Below, in pieces: positions 21,991-35,370 of a stretch of 64,000 nucleotides of DNA. This stretch comes from Ceratotherium simum simum (lineage: Eukaryota > Chordata > Mammalia > Perissodactyla > Rhinocerotidae). The stretch is from the NCBI RefSeq assembly GCF_000283155.1, contig NW_004454163.1, forward strand, positions 2,150,185 through 2,214,184. The letters are read 5' to 3'. Made by a program: the position numbers and the translations under genes. Every line of letters starts with the position of its first letter. The stretch's first letter is position 1. The notes beneath the pieces were generated by a model that was given only the letters and a program-made list of their open reading frames with translations, was not told the DNA's origin and made no database searches.

Positions 21991-23789
21991 AAAATCAAGG
22001 AGAATTTCCCTTCTAAAATAGGTGTTAATTAACTATTTTTCTGGATGTATCAGTCTCTGAATTACCAGTCTCAAGGTATAATAAAGTGTGAATAAACTTA
22101 CAACCCACCTACTTTCTTGCCAAAGATGCTCATCCATTTCAAAACACCAAACAAGTTGTATTTCTAGCTAAGCTTCATCTTTATGGCATAAAGAAAAATT
22201 TTTTGCCAAACTCTTACATATTCTTAACTGTTAACATTATAGTCTGGTGCTTTTGTTTACTTTAATCAAGTGTCTTCATAGGTTTTTGCAAAGAGAATGG
22301 GAATAAGGCTTTAGGACTTTATAGCCTGCAACCATATTAACAAAGAAGAACCACTTGCATCTCCAAAAGAATAGATATTGTTTGAAAGCCATTTTGCTTG
22401 CATTAAGTAGCTATTTAATGAGAAGACTTTGCAATTCCTTAGAAAAAGTTTCTCATTCTTCTACCATGATTTTTTTCATGAGCCCTTAAACCATGAAAAA
22501 TATATTTCAGTCAAGTGTAGAACAATATAAAAGATGAATTTTCTCATTGTTTCCAATGATGTCTGAAGTTAAAAGATACAAAGAGATTTGTGTGAAACAC
22601 CTGGCTCAGTTTTCTGGATACAGCAATCAATCAGCAGTTCAAAAAATGATGTGACAATTTAAGGCCTATAGTTGGTATCATTCAGATGGTCTCACTCCAC
22701 ACCGATGGCAGAAACATTTCTTGGACCAACCTGTATCCTGCTGATAGACAAGTTAACTTCCTGTTTAGTTTTTATTTTTTTCTAACTCAGTGTACACATG
22801 CACAGATTTTATACTAAAGTTTCCACAGCTGAACATAGCTATAACTTGCTTTTAAATTATAACTAAACCAAATGAGTTTAAATTGGATATATATATTTTT
22901 GACAACACGAGTTTATTTACTCTGCCATTTAAAAGTAATGTAAAGAAACTAACATCTGTTTAAAATTATTTAGAAATATTATGAATGGATTTTATTTCAA
23001 ATGATTTAAAATATTTCAAATGTTGTGTCTAATATACACAGCATTTTGCACCCCTAAATTTGGTGCTTTTAAGGGGTAGATTAGTCATGGTTGTGCTGTG
23101 GTGCCCTCACTCAGAATCAAAAGACTGGGGCCCTATAAAATCGTCCTGTCCCCAAACCCACTATTTCCAAAATTAATCCCATACGTGTGTATTTTATTGT
23201 ACTTTTTCAAAAGGAGATTGTGTTTTATTTACTGTTGTACTGCAAGTGTTTTCTTTCCAGTCCCATGAATATTGCTGCAAATCCCCTTTATTTGTTATTT
23301 GCTTAATTTGCTTTGTTTTTTAGTTTGAAAAAGGGCCATTGTAATGTGGTGTAAGGTTTTTATTCTTCAACAAAACTGAAATCACTAGTTATTCTTTAAT
23401 GTTACAATTGCCAGTGATAATGTCTTCTGTGTAAAGCTGGCAATTTTCATTTAATTGCCTCCATGTTTATAAAAGACATAACAGATGATTAATGTCTGGT
23501 CTACTGTGGAACAGGCTTTGGAAATTACTTAAATAACTTTCAGTTAATACCTTAGGCCATAATCACTAATGGCTCATATAATTTGGAAATGATTCAAATC
23601 ATTTTTTTCTACAAATATTTAGCAAAATAGTAGCTAAAATGTGCTTCAGCTCAAAACTGTCATTTATTTATTGAGGGCATTGCATAACTTAAGCTAATTA
23701 TGATCATTGGTTTTAGATAAACGCATGACTAAGCTTCCCTTTGGCTCTTAAAATAAACCTTCCTCAAATCAACTTGCCATAGAAAATTT
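21991..23789. other. low-repeat intergenic interval
   Basis: About 1.8 kb without a recognisable mobile element, apart from one TATA-type run near 22887. Stretches such as 'tttaattgcctccatgttta' and 'acagatgattaatgtctgg' look like non-repetitive, possibly constrained non-coding DNA, but conservation cannot be judged from one sequence. Confidence 0.4.
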
Positions 23790-23802
23790 GTGATCTCATT
23801 TA

Positions 23803-24025
23803 TTTATTTTATTTTATTTTTTTTATAATTTTATTTATTTTTTTCCCCCAAAGCCCCAGTAGATAGTTGTATGTCATAGTTGCACATCCTTCTAGTTGCT
23901 GTATGTGGGACTTGGCCTCAGCATGGCCGGAGAAGCGGTGCGTCGGTGCGCGACCAGGATCCGAACCCCGGCCACCAGCAGTGGAGTGCGCGCACTTAAC
24001 CGCTAAGCCACGGGGCCGGCCCTAA
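23803..24025 (-). mobile_element. ERE-type SINE, short form
   Basis: The minus strand carries the ERE head (GGGCCGGCCCCGTGGCTTAG) and body, then an A-rich (ATTT)n-complement tail without the second 3' module. The TSD 'gtgatctcattta' lies at 23790-23802 and 24026-24038. Confidence 0.95.
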
Positions 24026-24038
24026 GTGATCTCATTTA

Positions 24039-25240
24039 AAAACATCAAAATATAAAATACGCCTTATCATCTGCAAATGTCATTTCTATTTTCTCTTTGA
24101 TTTGGCTTATTTATAGTAAAAAATGGAATGGCATCATGTAACACAGGCACCTATGGTCAATGACATAAAATTTAACTCAAAAACTGTGACTTAATTTTAA
24201 AGGCACTTGTTACGAAGATACTGTAACATTTAATACTTAAAATTTAAGGGAATAATTCCAATTAAACCAGTGACTTTGCCATGAATCAGGAACATTTGAT
24301 TAATGCTTAACTTTTAACCTTGATAAGTCACATCCAGATGCTCAGCTATTAGGTGTCATAGTATTAATGGTGAAAGCTGAACTGCAATTAAAAAAACAAA
24401 GGAAAACAGGGAGATTGAAGATTGCAAAAATGGTATAAATAAGTTTAAGAGTGTCATGTGCAGATCACATTTGTTTCTCTTGGGTTTTTTATTACTTTTC
24501 TGTACAGGCAAAGGACATCTTTTGTATTTTGCTTAAAAAAGTTAAGTTGCCAATATACAAATACACAAACCATCTTGAAAAGACAGGATGTACAAATGAT
24601 TTTTGTTGAACTGACAATACACATTTTTTTATTATCAATGGTTCCACTACCTTATATTTAGCAGTCTTCAGAAACTCCCCAAATCACTGCCTTAGCTTGT
24701 TTCTACCAGAGAAAAATTAATCTAATAAACTAATTTTTATTATATTTAAGGGGTTTAAATGATGATGGTCTTAAGGGAATTTGCATTGGAAAAGTTGACA
24801 TCAATGTAATGATTTGCCTTGAATAATGATTATAGTGGAAGAATTACAGGCATAACCAAAATAGAAAGATAAAGAGGAAAGGTGTTTTATAATTGTGGTT
24901 ATAAACATTTAAAAATTAGAAAATGATTTGGAAGAAAATTAAATAATCTTGTAATTCCACTAATCAGAGATAAGCCCTACTGTTATTTTGGAATATTTCC
25001 TTCTGCTCACATATGGATGATCCCTAAGCAGGAATATTTCCATTGGGAAAAGAATAAAAAAATATATTTAAATGCTTTATTTCTATCAAAGACCTCTGTC
25101 TAAGGCCCCTGAGTTGTTAGCGACTCTGCCACTAAACCTTTATCCATCTGGAAAAAATGGAACATTAAAACAATTAAACTCTTGAGATTGGAATTCTTGT
25201 CCAGTATCTAAGGCAGTCTATTAATCTGTCTTTTCTCCTA
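24039..25240. other. AT-rich intergenic DNA
   Basis: No repeat or gene recognised. The 67-codon frame at 24458-24661 has no supporting signal. Confidence 0.45.
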
Positions 25241-25249
25241 ATATCCTCC

Positions 25250-27130
25250 TATTACTTCTCTTTACTTTGCTTTCCTTTCCTTTCCTACCCTTCAATGTTC
25301 TAGTCCCTTCAAAATCATTTCTTTCCATTGTGTTCTCTGAAACAAATATTGTAAACCCAAGCTCTGGCATCTTTCAGCTATAGACTGAGGTCATAAAGAG
25401 GAGTGGTTCTCTCTCAAGGAGCTGCAGTCGTGAAGGATTCTCAGATAGAATCTGTATTCTCTGGGTTGGGAGTTGGGATGAAGAGCCTGCTCGGTATCAA
25501 ATGCCACTTCTACTCTCAAATGCACCAATGTGGCTCATGCTGTCTAGATATTTATAAATCAGTGTCACTAAATATCTGGGTCTCCATTCTTACTGAATCC
25601 TTAATTCTGCTCAGCAATTCATCTTCATTTTCTTGCACATTCTTCCATCTCCTTCTCCATAGAAAATATTTCATTCTTTCTCTACTTTCCTCAAACCTTA
25701 GATTCCCTCTTCTCTCCTCTTGTGTTCATAAAATAACCTGACTTCCAGCTTTAGAGAGCACCAGATGGAATTAATGTCTGTGTTTGGATGTGAAATCAAA
25801 GACCTTCCCATAAATTAAGGAAGCCCTTCTCCTTTCTCCTTGTTTTTTATCGCAATGGAAAATGTTGTCTTCATTTGCATTGAGATCTCCTTCACTCCTA
25901 CTGTCTTGTAGACATATGCTACTATAACCCACCTCTCCCTTTCTACGGGCTTTTTCTCGTGAGCTTTAAGTACTCTAGCTTTGTTGTTGTTTTACATTCT
26001 CTAAAAATAGTGGTTCGTTGCCACATTTCTGTTGCCCTCTACTCTCTCTGTCAAAACAATGCCTCTGTCTCCATATCCTTATCTCCCACTAATGCCTCAA
26101 CTTGAAGCCATCTGACTCTGCCTCTACTGTTTGATTGAAATGACCTTAAGTTATGTAGTAACTTTCCTATTGAGGATTCTAATTGCTTCTTCATTCTTAA
26201 TTTATTTGGCTTTCCAGTACTGTCGGGCACTCCTTTCTTCTCGAATCACTTTGCTTGTCCTCCAGGACTCTGAAAACTCTTGATATTCCTTCTGTCTCTC
26301 TAGTCACTACTTCTCGGGTACTCTGTGTAGATAACTCCTTATTTAATATTATTTTCCAAATCCAGACAATCTTCAATTCTTCTCTATATTCTTTGTCCCT
26401 GGGAGATACATTAGCGACTAGCCAATCTCTGCCATCATTCCAGAAAATCATTCTCCTCCATCAAAATGTCCTGGAGCTGGATGTCTCAGAGGCTCTTCAA
26501 ACTCAGTTTCTTTATAATTGGATCCACTGTCATTGCACAAAACCTATTGTTCCTTCTGTGCTTCCTACTTCATCTTGGAAATTGCTCTTGACTCCAGTAC
26601 AGCCAATCAGTTAATAAGTCCTATGGATCCTAATTCTAAACATGACATGATTTCATTCACTTGTCTCCACCCACATTACTACCACCGTGGTTCAAGTATA
26701 CATTTTTTCTTTTCTATAACAACAATCTACTGATAACTTTTGTCTCCAATCTTGCCTGGTTCCTAGTCATCTACCACATTTTAATAGGAATGATCTCTCT
26801 AAAACACAAATCTATTTGCCTGATTAGCAACGCTAAAGTCTTTAACAACTTCCATTTGCTCTTAGCACAAAGTACAAATTTCTTAACATGCATGATCAGG
26901 CCCTTTCTTAGCTCTCCAACCTCATCTGTTATAAGCCCTTTCTGTACACACACACACACACGCACACACACACACTGTGGATTTCCATCAAACATTACTG
27001 GATTACAATTGTCACTTAATCCTTAGTTTACTGGTGCAAATATCTCATTCATCTCTAGGGTTTTGCATAATATTTTCTCTCTTTCTGTAGTACTCTCCAC
27101 TTTTACTCTTACTTTTTTGACTCCTATTCA
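25250..27130 (+). repeat. long degraded LINE-2 relic
   Basis: Pyrimidine-rich sequence matches the LINE-2 3' half in order: a 'ttgattgaaatgacctt' segment near 26132, 'gatctctctaaaacacaaat' near 26791, 'caacttccatttgctcttag' near 26844, 'catgatcaggccctttctt' near 26890, and a 'gggttttgcataatattttc' segment near 27060. Frames at 25403-25741, 26255-26614 and 26661-27026 are non-functional readings of this relic. A (CA)n run interrupts it. Confidence 0.6.
26945..26975. repeat. (CA)n microsatellite
   Basis: CA dinucleotide run with one CG interruption, inside the LINE-2 relic. Confidence 0.95.
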
Positions 27131-28740
27131 TCATTCTGATCTGTATCAAATTAGGATGAGAATGATATATTTCAGTAACTATCAATTCCCCAAATCTTAA
27201 TGGCTTATGTCAACAAAATTTTATTTTGGTGAATTGTACACAAGCTCTTCAAGACATGACTGCCACTCACTTTCAATGGCTCAAACCCATCATACAGCTG
27301 TTCCTAAACTCAAGGGGGTAGGGACTAGAGCGGAGAAGTACAATGCTACCAAGTGCACAGAGGAAGATAACCAGAATGTTTGGGGAAAAGTGACCAGAAG
27401 AAGAAAACACAGAAAACTTTAAAACAACCCTAATGATATATGTATAGTTTCAGCTTAAATAGCATTTTATTCAAGAAATTACCATCACCCTCCACTACCC
27501 TGAGGTAGGTGCCTTCCTGAGTGCTTCCATATTAGAAGTTCTTTATCATGGCACCATGAGAATGATTGAATGCATTATAATGGCTCGATTACTCATCTGT
27601 ATCTACCACTAGACAATGAACTTTGGAAGACATGTTCTTTATCAATCATGTTATTTTAGCACCCAAAAATATTAATTGCTGCAAAAAAACTGCTATAATA
27701 TACTGTTTTATCACAAAAGTAGTAAGTATACTATAAAACTTTGGTCTTTAAATTAATGGGTTGTAGTAAACCATTAAACAAAGCACAAAATACATAATTA
27801 TGGTGTATAATCTAGGGGGCTAAAGACTTTTTAATTTTGTATTATAAAACTGATTAAAAATCAGATAGCCCTGGAATGATTAATTCAAGAAGAAATTAGA
27901 ACTATAAATTTAGGGAAATATTTTCTAAACTGTAAAATGTAACAGAATTATTTTCTTTGTTAATACTTTTATGAAGTAGTAAACTTTGAGAATTGCCTTA
28001 TATTGCATTTTACACAGTTATATATTTGAATCAATATTTAATGGTAGGACTTGTTAGTGATTTGAATGCATAACCTCAGTAATAACAAGAAATTTTGGCT
28101 CTTGTTCTATCTAGAAACAAATATACTGGCTAATGATTGCTGGGAAAATAGCACCATTGCATTAATTATATTTAAAATAAAAATAATTGAGTTTCATAGC
28201 TAGTCTCCACAATTTAAAATAACAATTTTAAATAAGAAGTCCACCAGGTAAATTCATTTAAAAACTGAGGTGTGCATCGTGTGGTTACTATCCTGGAATA
28301 CCATAAGGTGTTTAAAATTTTGCATTTTTCAAAGGGTTATTTGAGACACTTGAGATTCGAGTGAGACAATTTAATGGGTGTGTCAACTGTAGATCAATCT
28401 AAATTATCTAAGCTTATATAGAATAATATTAGCCAAAGCAATGTTCCTAGACCACAAGAACTTGGTTCTCTAGAGAAATATCTTTATTAATTTAAAATTT
28501 AATGTCACATATAATCTTATGCAGAAGAATTGTAAGTTTGAATTTTGACTTGTATTCAGACATTGAGACTTTGGGTATTTCACTTATTCTTTTTAAGCTT
28601 TTTATTTTTTCTGTAAAATGGAAATGTTCATAATTAAATAGCTTTTATGCTTGCTAAATAGAACTCACCTAATACATGATAATCATTAATGTAACCATAA
28701 TTTTTATTATTAGTCATAATGTCCATAACAACTGTTTATC
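27131..28740. other. intergenic DNA; possible weak MIR near 28555-28640
   Basis: Only chance frames are present (27207-27422). The 'tattttttctgtaaaatgga' stretch near 28605 resembles the MIR core, but the flanks are too diverged to confirm. The rest is AT-rich. Confidence 0.4.
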
Positions 28741-30796
28741 CATTTTTTTGCCACTCCCCACCAAAGCAAAGATGGAGTCCAAAATCACCTTCATTATTGA
28801 GAAAGGTTAGATTGGACAGCATGCTTAGGTACACGGGAACAATGTGTTTCCAGATAGTGAACCACAGAATTTGCCAGAATTAGTCATTGACAATAGAGGA
28901 AAGAGGCAGTCCTGTTTTACCCACCCCTCAATCCCTACTGAGCTGATTGGGAGCCTGGAGGAGCACTTGCTTCCAGAGCTATTTGCTCTCAAGTGAAAGA
29001 AGAGAAAAGAGCATGATACCTCAGTTTCTTCTTCTAAACTTGTTGTAGAAGTCACTCTACCTCCAAAAGAACCAAATGAACCAAGGGGCAGAGAGAAGAT
29101 ATGAGTATGATACTCATGGGGCTTCTTTTACATGGAAGTACATGTCAGGGTTGGGGGATAAGCACCTGGGTGAAGATATAATCTATTAAGTTACCCTCTA
29201 AATTTTATATTAATAAACCTTCCAATACATTTATTTTAATTGCTGGACTATATGTGTGTGTGTCTGTGTGTATTCAAATTAAAGAATAAGAAGGATATAA
29301 CCAAGACCAACGTGTTTCTAAGGATGTTTTAGCCGAAGGCTAACTCAGAGTTAGATTAATGTTTCATGGTGGTAATGCATGTAACTCAGATGATTTTAAA
29401 AACTATTTATTAGATTTGCTTGGAGGATGGGGTACTGCTTTTGTGTTTATTTATTCGGCTTTAAGCTATACTCAAAGCACTACACACTCACACATACACT
29501 TACACATGTGAAAAAGGAATCTCAAATCAGTACTAAGATTTTCAAACAGCATCATCGTGCCTCAGCCTAGGTTTCCCAGAATGCAGGGTGAGAAGTAAAG
29601 ACATATGTTGTTGTTGTATTAAGAGCACAGATCCAAGGAGAAGGAGTGAGAAGAAAGGTGAAAGGAAGAGTTGGAAAGATGATGCTATTGAGAAGGCTGC
29701 TGCTAAGTGCTAGCAATGATTTGGTCACATGGGACTGTATGCTGAAAAACCAAGAGACCGCATTTCAAGACAACCCATCCAGTGATGTACAAAGGGAAGG
29801 ATTTATTCACTGGCTCCTGTGTCCCATTGGGCAAAGGTCTAACCCATGGAATATTAAACCCATTGTTCTTCTGGATGCATGTACATGGGTATCAAACTGC
29901 ATCCTGCAGTGCCCCAAAGCTCATAATCTACAGGAAAGGCCCTGAGTGGGAGGCAAGAGCACATGGTATGCACATGAGATGAAGTGCTGTCAGGTTGCAG
30001 CTGCATAAAGTTGTGAAGGCCATACACAAATAGTCACCCAACGGTAGCTGGCATAGAAGCAGCTGAAATAGGAGATCAGAGCTTACCTAAATCAGTATGA
30101 GAAGTATTTACTATAGTCCAGATCAAACTTGACATTTAATCATTTGTTTACTCATTCAAAAATTGAACTCCACTAATTGGAAGGTGTTTTTTAGCTTTAT
30201 AGAGAATAAATTATCAATCATTTATCTATCCATAGAAAAATATGCATTGAATAGATCCTGTGTACTTTAAGTTCTGAAACAGACAGATGTTGTTTCCTTT
30301 AAGAAACTAGAATACAATTGGGAAGACAATGCATGCTGTTTTCTAAACTGATATATTTTTTTAATTTGGTAGTGCTACTTTTTTCATAATAGAAGTTTCA
30401 GATTTTCATTTTTTTCTTGAGTCACCATTAAGGTAGCAAAGTTCTTCTTGATTTCTTATGTCTAGTTCTTAAATGTTGGTTGGATTTGTCTTTTCTAACT
30501 CCAGAGCTGAATGGTATCTTTCCTCCTCTGATTCAAAAAGTCAAACCTAACAGTTCAGAATAATTAAACTACAGTAAAACAAGTCAAAGATATCACATAG
30601 TCAGGTACACAGAGTGGGTTAAATTCCATCAAGAGTTTTATGGAAACCAGAGAAGACAGAGCACCCTAAACAACATATCCCAGTACAACACTTATGAAAT
30701 TCTTATTTCTACTCCAGTTTGACTGGTTCCTTAATTCTCCTTGACTCTCACAACACATTTGAATTGAGTGAAATGTTTTTCAGTACATATGTTGTT
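28741..30796. other. intergenic DNA with mixed composition, no gene established
   Basis: Two patches (28750-29100 and 29570-30080) are less AT-rich and hold frames of 66-99 codons (29646-29945, 29782-29982, and 28825-29055 on the minus strand). None has splice sites, a good start context or recognisable protein features. A TG-rich run lies near 29253-29272. Confidence 0.4.
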
Positions 30797-31093
30797 TCAA
30801 GTGTTCAAGTCTTCACTAGGGATTCTCTTCACACTTTCAGAATATGATTTGGAAAGCAAGTTCTGAGGAAACATTTTAACTTTTTCACAGCAATCATCAA
30901 CAGCTTTACGGAACTGATGCCACCGCTTGACAGACGACTTTTTGCTTGAATTGATGGTAACCCGATCACAGTAAATATGAGAGAAGAAGCCATAAATATG
31001 GACGGCTGCATTGACGGTGTTTACATTTGTCACGTGATATTGGACAGGCATGCTTCCAGAACTGGTTGCCACTCTTTTCTTTTGTTTCTTTTT
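30797..31093 (-). CDS. candidate terminal coding exon, unrecognised protein
   Basis: On the minus strand the sequence 'tatttgtttcctag' forms an acceptor ending at 31094. An uninterrupted frame then runs for 98 codons to a TGA at 30797-30799. The frame starts with a basic cluster (KKKQKKR) and contains 'VQYHVTNVNTVNAAVHIYGF' and 'SVKRWHQFRKAVDDCCEKVK'. It has about seven CpGs in its middle part and a third-position G+C near one half, both unusual for this AT-rich region. Entry phase is 0, which matches the donor phase of the candidate exon at 36057-36121. I do not recognise the protein and see no domain. A frame of this length can also occur by chance here, and no AATAAA is obvious downstream. 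Confidence 0.35.
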   Translation of the reverse strand, partial: KKKQKKRVATSSGSMPVQYHVTNVNTVNAAVHIYGFFSHIYCDRVTINSSKKSSVKRWHQFRKAVDDCCEKVKMFPQNLLSKSYSESVKRIPSEDLNT

Positions 31094-33198
31094 CTAGGAA
31101 ACAAATAGTTAGCTTTTGCTTCTTCCACCCACTTCTTTCCTCTCTTCTCAATCTATTCTAATTTCCCTTCATGATTAGAAAAATATGTAAACAACTTCCA
31201 GCCCAAGAAGGAGGAGAAAAAGATGGAAGATGTTGGGGGGAAAGGTGGAGGGGAGAGGTGAGGAAAAAGAGGGAAAGGTAAGACCCGAAAACCTAATACT
31301 GAGGTGTTGTCTCTTGAATATTCTGGCTGTGTCTAAGTTTTGTAGTCTCACTAAGTTTTACGTTTCTTTGTACACTTGATCAGTTAAAGTCAGGTAAGAA
31401 TATGCCCATTCTCATTCAGATATGCATTGGTTTTGGAGAAATTTTATTCTGTCTGGGTTCTCTACTCACTCATCATTTGACAGGATGTGTATAAAGTATA
31501 TTTCCCAGTATTTTCATGAGGGGAGTAACAACATGATCTTACCAGCTGTTGTTAACATCCGTTGCACTTTTGAAAGCTTCAGCATGGGCCAGATCCCAAC
31601 TATTCATCCCTAAAAATAGCTTCTCTACCGGATTTTAAAATATCCCACTTGAACAACAACAAAAAATGTATATTATCTGATTCTTTGGATGCTTTCTGCA
31701 ATGTTGAATGACTGGTAAGCATATCTGTCAGTCTAGAGTGCACACTTAATCTTTTCCCCAGGCAGATTAATATCATCTTCCTCTAAAACCAGAAAGTGTG
31801 AATTAAGATAGAAAAAAAGGTTTAAAAACAATTTCATTTGAGGGCTTTTCTTGCAATTTTGCCCCCATGTTCTCTCATAAAACTACCAGGAATAAAAGTG
31901 TAAAATGCTAATGCTTTCAAATGAATATAACATTCAAATTATGTTGAGGAAGCAATTTTTCTTTATAAATTTAAAGTGAGAAAGTCATGTTATATTATTA
32001 AGGTTTTTTTTTCAATAGATTAACTTTTTTTTATATGTATCTCATTGTGAAAATTTTGCTACTAAATTATTTTATGGGTAGATGCCGTTTCGTACATCTG
32101 GGGAAAAATTGGAATAAAAAACTTGATGTAGAAGGGCTCTAAGTGTTCAGCACATACTATACACATACCTACTGTAGATTTTAGAGTAACTGGCAAGTGA
32201 ACTAATAAATGTAAGTAACTAATGACTACTAGTAAAGGCTCTCTTCTGGAAGATAGTCCATCCAACCAGGCATTACAAAAGAGACACTTGAAATTAGTTC
32301 ACATCTAGGATCATGGAGTACAAAAACACAAAATCCAAATAGTGACAACATCATAAACCAAAGTTTGATGCTGAAACAATGTGTTGTTATAAGATTCAAT
32401 TAGGAATGCTATGGACATTGCAGGCTGTCAATTGTTTCTCTTTCAATTCAGTCTTTGATTTTTATCAAATAGTTGAAAAAATCATGCAGAAAAGATAAGT
32501 AAAATATCATTTTAACAAAGTAAAAATAAATATGTATATATTTCTCTGACTTCATAAATAGGTTGGGTAATGTTTACTTTTCTTTAAGGGCTTAAAACAA
32601 ACTAAAAGTCTTTAATCCAAGGACTATGATTTGTAAAAGACTGGTTGAATAATTTTAAAACAATGACAAATGCCCAGTGTCTAACCTATAGATTAAGTAA
32701 ATGGGTCACCTAAGGACTTTCAGTGAGCATCATAAACCAAGTACTTTTGACCTGTATATCGATATGGCATCTTTTGACATTCTATTTGGAAAGTTCAATT
32801 TATGACAAATCTACTGTGTGCCCTTTTGCATGACTGGACAGGAATTTCTAAGTCTTTTCCTCTAAATCCACAATTATGTGGATTTTAATGGTTCTATATT
32901 ATTTTTGTGTTTATATTAATGTCAATGTAAGAAAAATAAATGTTCTTATAAAAATTTGGATGCACATTTAATAAATATGTTAATAGAACTTAAATTAAAA
33001 TATTGAATATAACAAAAGATAATTATAATAGAAAGATCTAAATATTCTATAAATGGTCATGTATTAAGAATCTCAAAAATATCTGTAAATTGTAATATTT
33101 TGGAGTAAAGTAACAAATTGGCAATCTTCGCTGTTTGTGAAGTTTATATATAACCATATATATATATGGATATATATAAAACTGTTTTATGTATATAA
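31094..33198. other. intergenic or putative intronic DNA
   Basis: AT-rich with a purine-rich patch at 31205-31285. No recognisable mobile element or supported exon. The frames at 31422-31613 and 32062-32265 look like chance. Confidence 0.4.
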
Positions 33199-33204
33199 AA
33201 TTGT

Positions 33205-33290
33205 TAAGTACCTAAGATCACAGAGCGAGGGAATAGTATAGCCAGATTTAAACCCAGGAAGTCTGAGTTCTGAATCTGCCTTTTAATCAA
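33205..33290 (-). repeat. MIR SINE fragment, antisense
   Basis: Contains the antisense MIR segment 'gatcacagagcgagggaata', 'ccagatttaaacccaggaag', 'tctgagttctgaatctgcc'. It lies next to the ERE insertion. Confidence 0.65.
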
Positions 33291-33315
33291 TTGGACTATA
33301 GAGTGATGTTATTTT

Positions 33316-33616
33316 ATTTTATTTATTTTTTGTGAGGAAGATTAGCCCTGAGCTAACATCCATGCTAATCCTGCTCTTTTTGCTGAGGAAGACCGGCTCT
33401 GAGCTAACATCTATTGCCAATCCTCCTCCTTTTTTTTCCCCCAAAGCCCCAGTAGATAGTTGGATGTCATAGTTGCACATCCTTCTAGTTGCTGTATGTG
33501 GGACGTGGCCTCAGCATGGCCCAAGAAGCAGTGCATCGGTGTGCGCCCGGGATCCGAACCTAGGTCGCCAGTAGCAGAGTGCGTGCACTTAACTGCTAAG
33601 CCACAGGGCCGGCCCC
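33316..33616 (-). mobile_element. ERE-type SINE, full-length with 3' module
   Basis: The minus strand reads GGGGCCGGCCCTGTGGCTTA, then the ERE body, then two 'ATGTTAGCTCAGAGC/AGGGC' 3' modules and a T-rich-complement tail. Near-perfect 17-bp TSD: 'tagagtgatgttatttt' at 33299-33315 versus 'tagagtgaggttatttt' at 33617-33633. Confidence 0.96.
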
Positions 33617-33633
33617 TAGAGTGAGGTTATTTT

Positions 33634-34585
33634 GTGGAGCAGCCAGCAAGCTCCCTTCTCCCTTCTCATAACTCCCTTATTCCCATTATTCACTTAGTTT
33701 CTTATCTAGGGACATATAGCTACCTGTTTACATCCAAACTATACCCCACCTGCACACATGTTATACCCAATGTTGCCTATCAATGCACTTTTTTAAACAA
33801 AAGAACATCACATACTCTGGCTTGAATAGACATTCAAAATCTAGACTTAATCATTAGATCTAATTGTCATGTAGACAAATCTACTCACATGTAAACCTGT
33901 GACATTTCTTCTCTGAGATAGAGCAGAGAGGTGGCAAAGCATAGCAAATCATGTTTTAGCATTTTGCAGACTAAATTGATGTTAAAAGCTACAGAAAAAT
34001 ACATTAGATGGCATGGCTTCGAAAAGATGTTTTAAGATAGAATGGAGATAATATTCCAAATGGTTGCAATTCTTTACAACTGATGTTAGAGTAAATAATA
34101 CATTATTAACTGCAGTTAAATAATTTTTGAACACAGTAGAAAATTATATGTTCTAAATTTAGAACAAGAGCTTACTAGTTCTGAATTATAATTTTCTCTT
34201 TAAAAACATGAATTGAGTAGCTCCTTTTTCTGTCATTCTAAATTATATCTGAAATACTAAAATGTATTATTTTCAAAGGTAGAAGAATGGCAGTTTTACA
34301 TAAATGATTTACATTCAGTTAGAATAGTAACTAGTATGTTTATTTGAAACTCTGAATATGTTAAAAATAAAACGATTTACAAAACTTAAAATTATTGTTT
34401 TTAATGAACAACTCCAATATTGTTAGAAAAGATTTAAAGTGTTAATGTGACAAGGTATATACATTATAGCCACTGAAGAAATGAGGAAAAGGGCTTGCGA
34501 TTATGACATTGTGCATGTATATAATTCTGTTTCTGAAATTGTGTTTGCTGGTTCTTTTTATTATTTTCTCCAGTGGTAATTCATA
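33634..34585. other. AT-rich intergenic or putative intronic DNA
   Basis: Nothing recognised. The 63-codon frame at 33634-33825 begins right at the SINE target site and has no support. Confidence 0.45.
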
Positions 34586-34589
34586 ACTT

Positions 34590-34720
34590 TTCTGTCTCAA
34601 TCTTCCTATCTACTAAATGGTGATAATGACCTTGAATATTGCTTGAGCTCTCTTAGACCTATTTTCCTCCTCTGTAAAATGGAATGCTGATAAGTTAAGT
34701 AGCAACTTTTGAGAGTTGTG
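34590..34720 (+). repeat. MIR-like SINE fragment
   Basis: Two successive MIR-core-like strings, 'cttcctatctactaaatggt' and 'attttcctcctctgtaaaat', suggest one or two degraded MIR copies. Confidence 0.5.
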
Positions 34721-35189
34721 GCATAGGGATTGAAAGTATATATGCAAATTTCTCTTGGTATGTCAGTTAAGACCTTTTGGTGAAACATCAATCAACCCTC
34801 TCAAGGAGTCATTTCTTCTCCTAAAAGTGAAAATTGATTAAAAGTCTTTGTTTATGGCCCCCTTTCCAGTTCACAAACAAAGAATTGTTACAAGAAGAAG
34901 TGTTCTATAGCTGACCACACAGGGTATATAAATTTTATATCAATCCTGTTCTCATTTTCCTTAATTCAGGATAATTTTCTTTCACTAACAAGCTGCTAAC
35001 TCAATTAGACTTTCCCCTCCAAATAGATAAGATATTAAAAATAAGGATAGTTTGTAAATTCTAAGTCACTAGAAACATGAAAAAAATCAAGCGGTTCTTT
35101 ATCAACGCCCACTATACATCAACTAAATTCACCAACCACTGACTAAGCTGTTTATTGTCTATAAAAATAATATTTATCTTGCCTGCATT

Positions 35190-35370
35190 ATATGCCAGGT
35201 ACTTTTTAAAATGCTTAAGTGTATTTATCCCATTATTATATCCATTTCTCAGATGAAAAAACTGAAACACAGAGAGGTAAGTTGTACAAGTTCATAAGAT
35301 TAAGAAGAGGCAGGATCAGTAACTGAGTGCAGGCAATTTGCCTTGATAACCATACCATTAAGCGCCATTC
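35190..35370 (-). repeat. MIR SINE, antisense
   Basis: Clear antisense MIR: 'tatgccaggtactttttaaa', 'catttctcagatgaaaaaac', 'tgaaacacagagaggtaag'. The degraded 'cagtaactgagtgcaggca' part follows. Confidence 0.8.

Noticed and set aside
26255..27026. Overlapping frames of 119 and 121 codons
   Set aside because: They lie in a pyrimidine-rich LINE-2 relic and cross a CA microsatellite; no start context or splice support.
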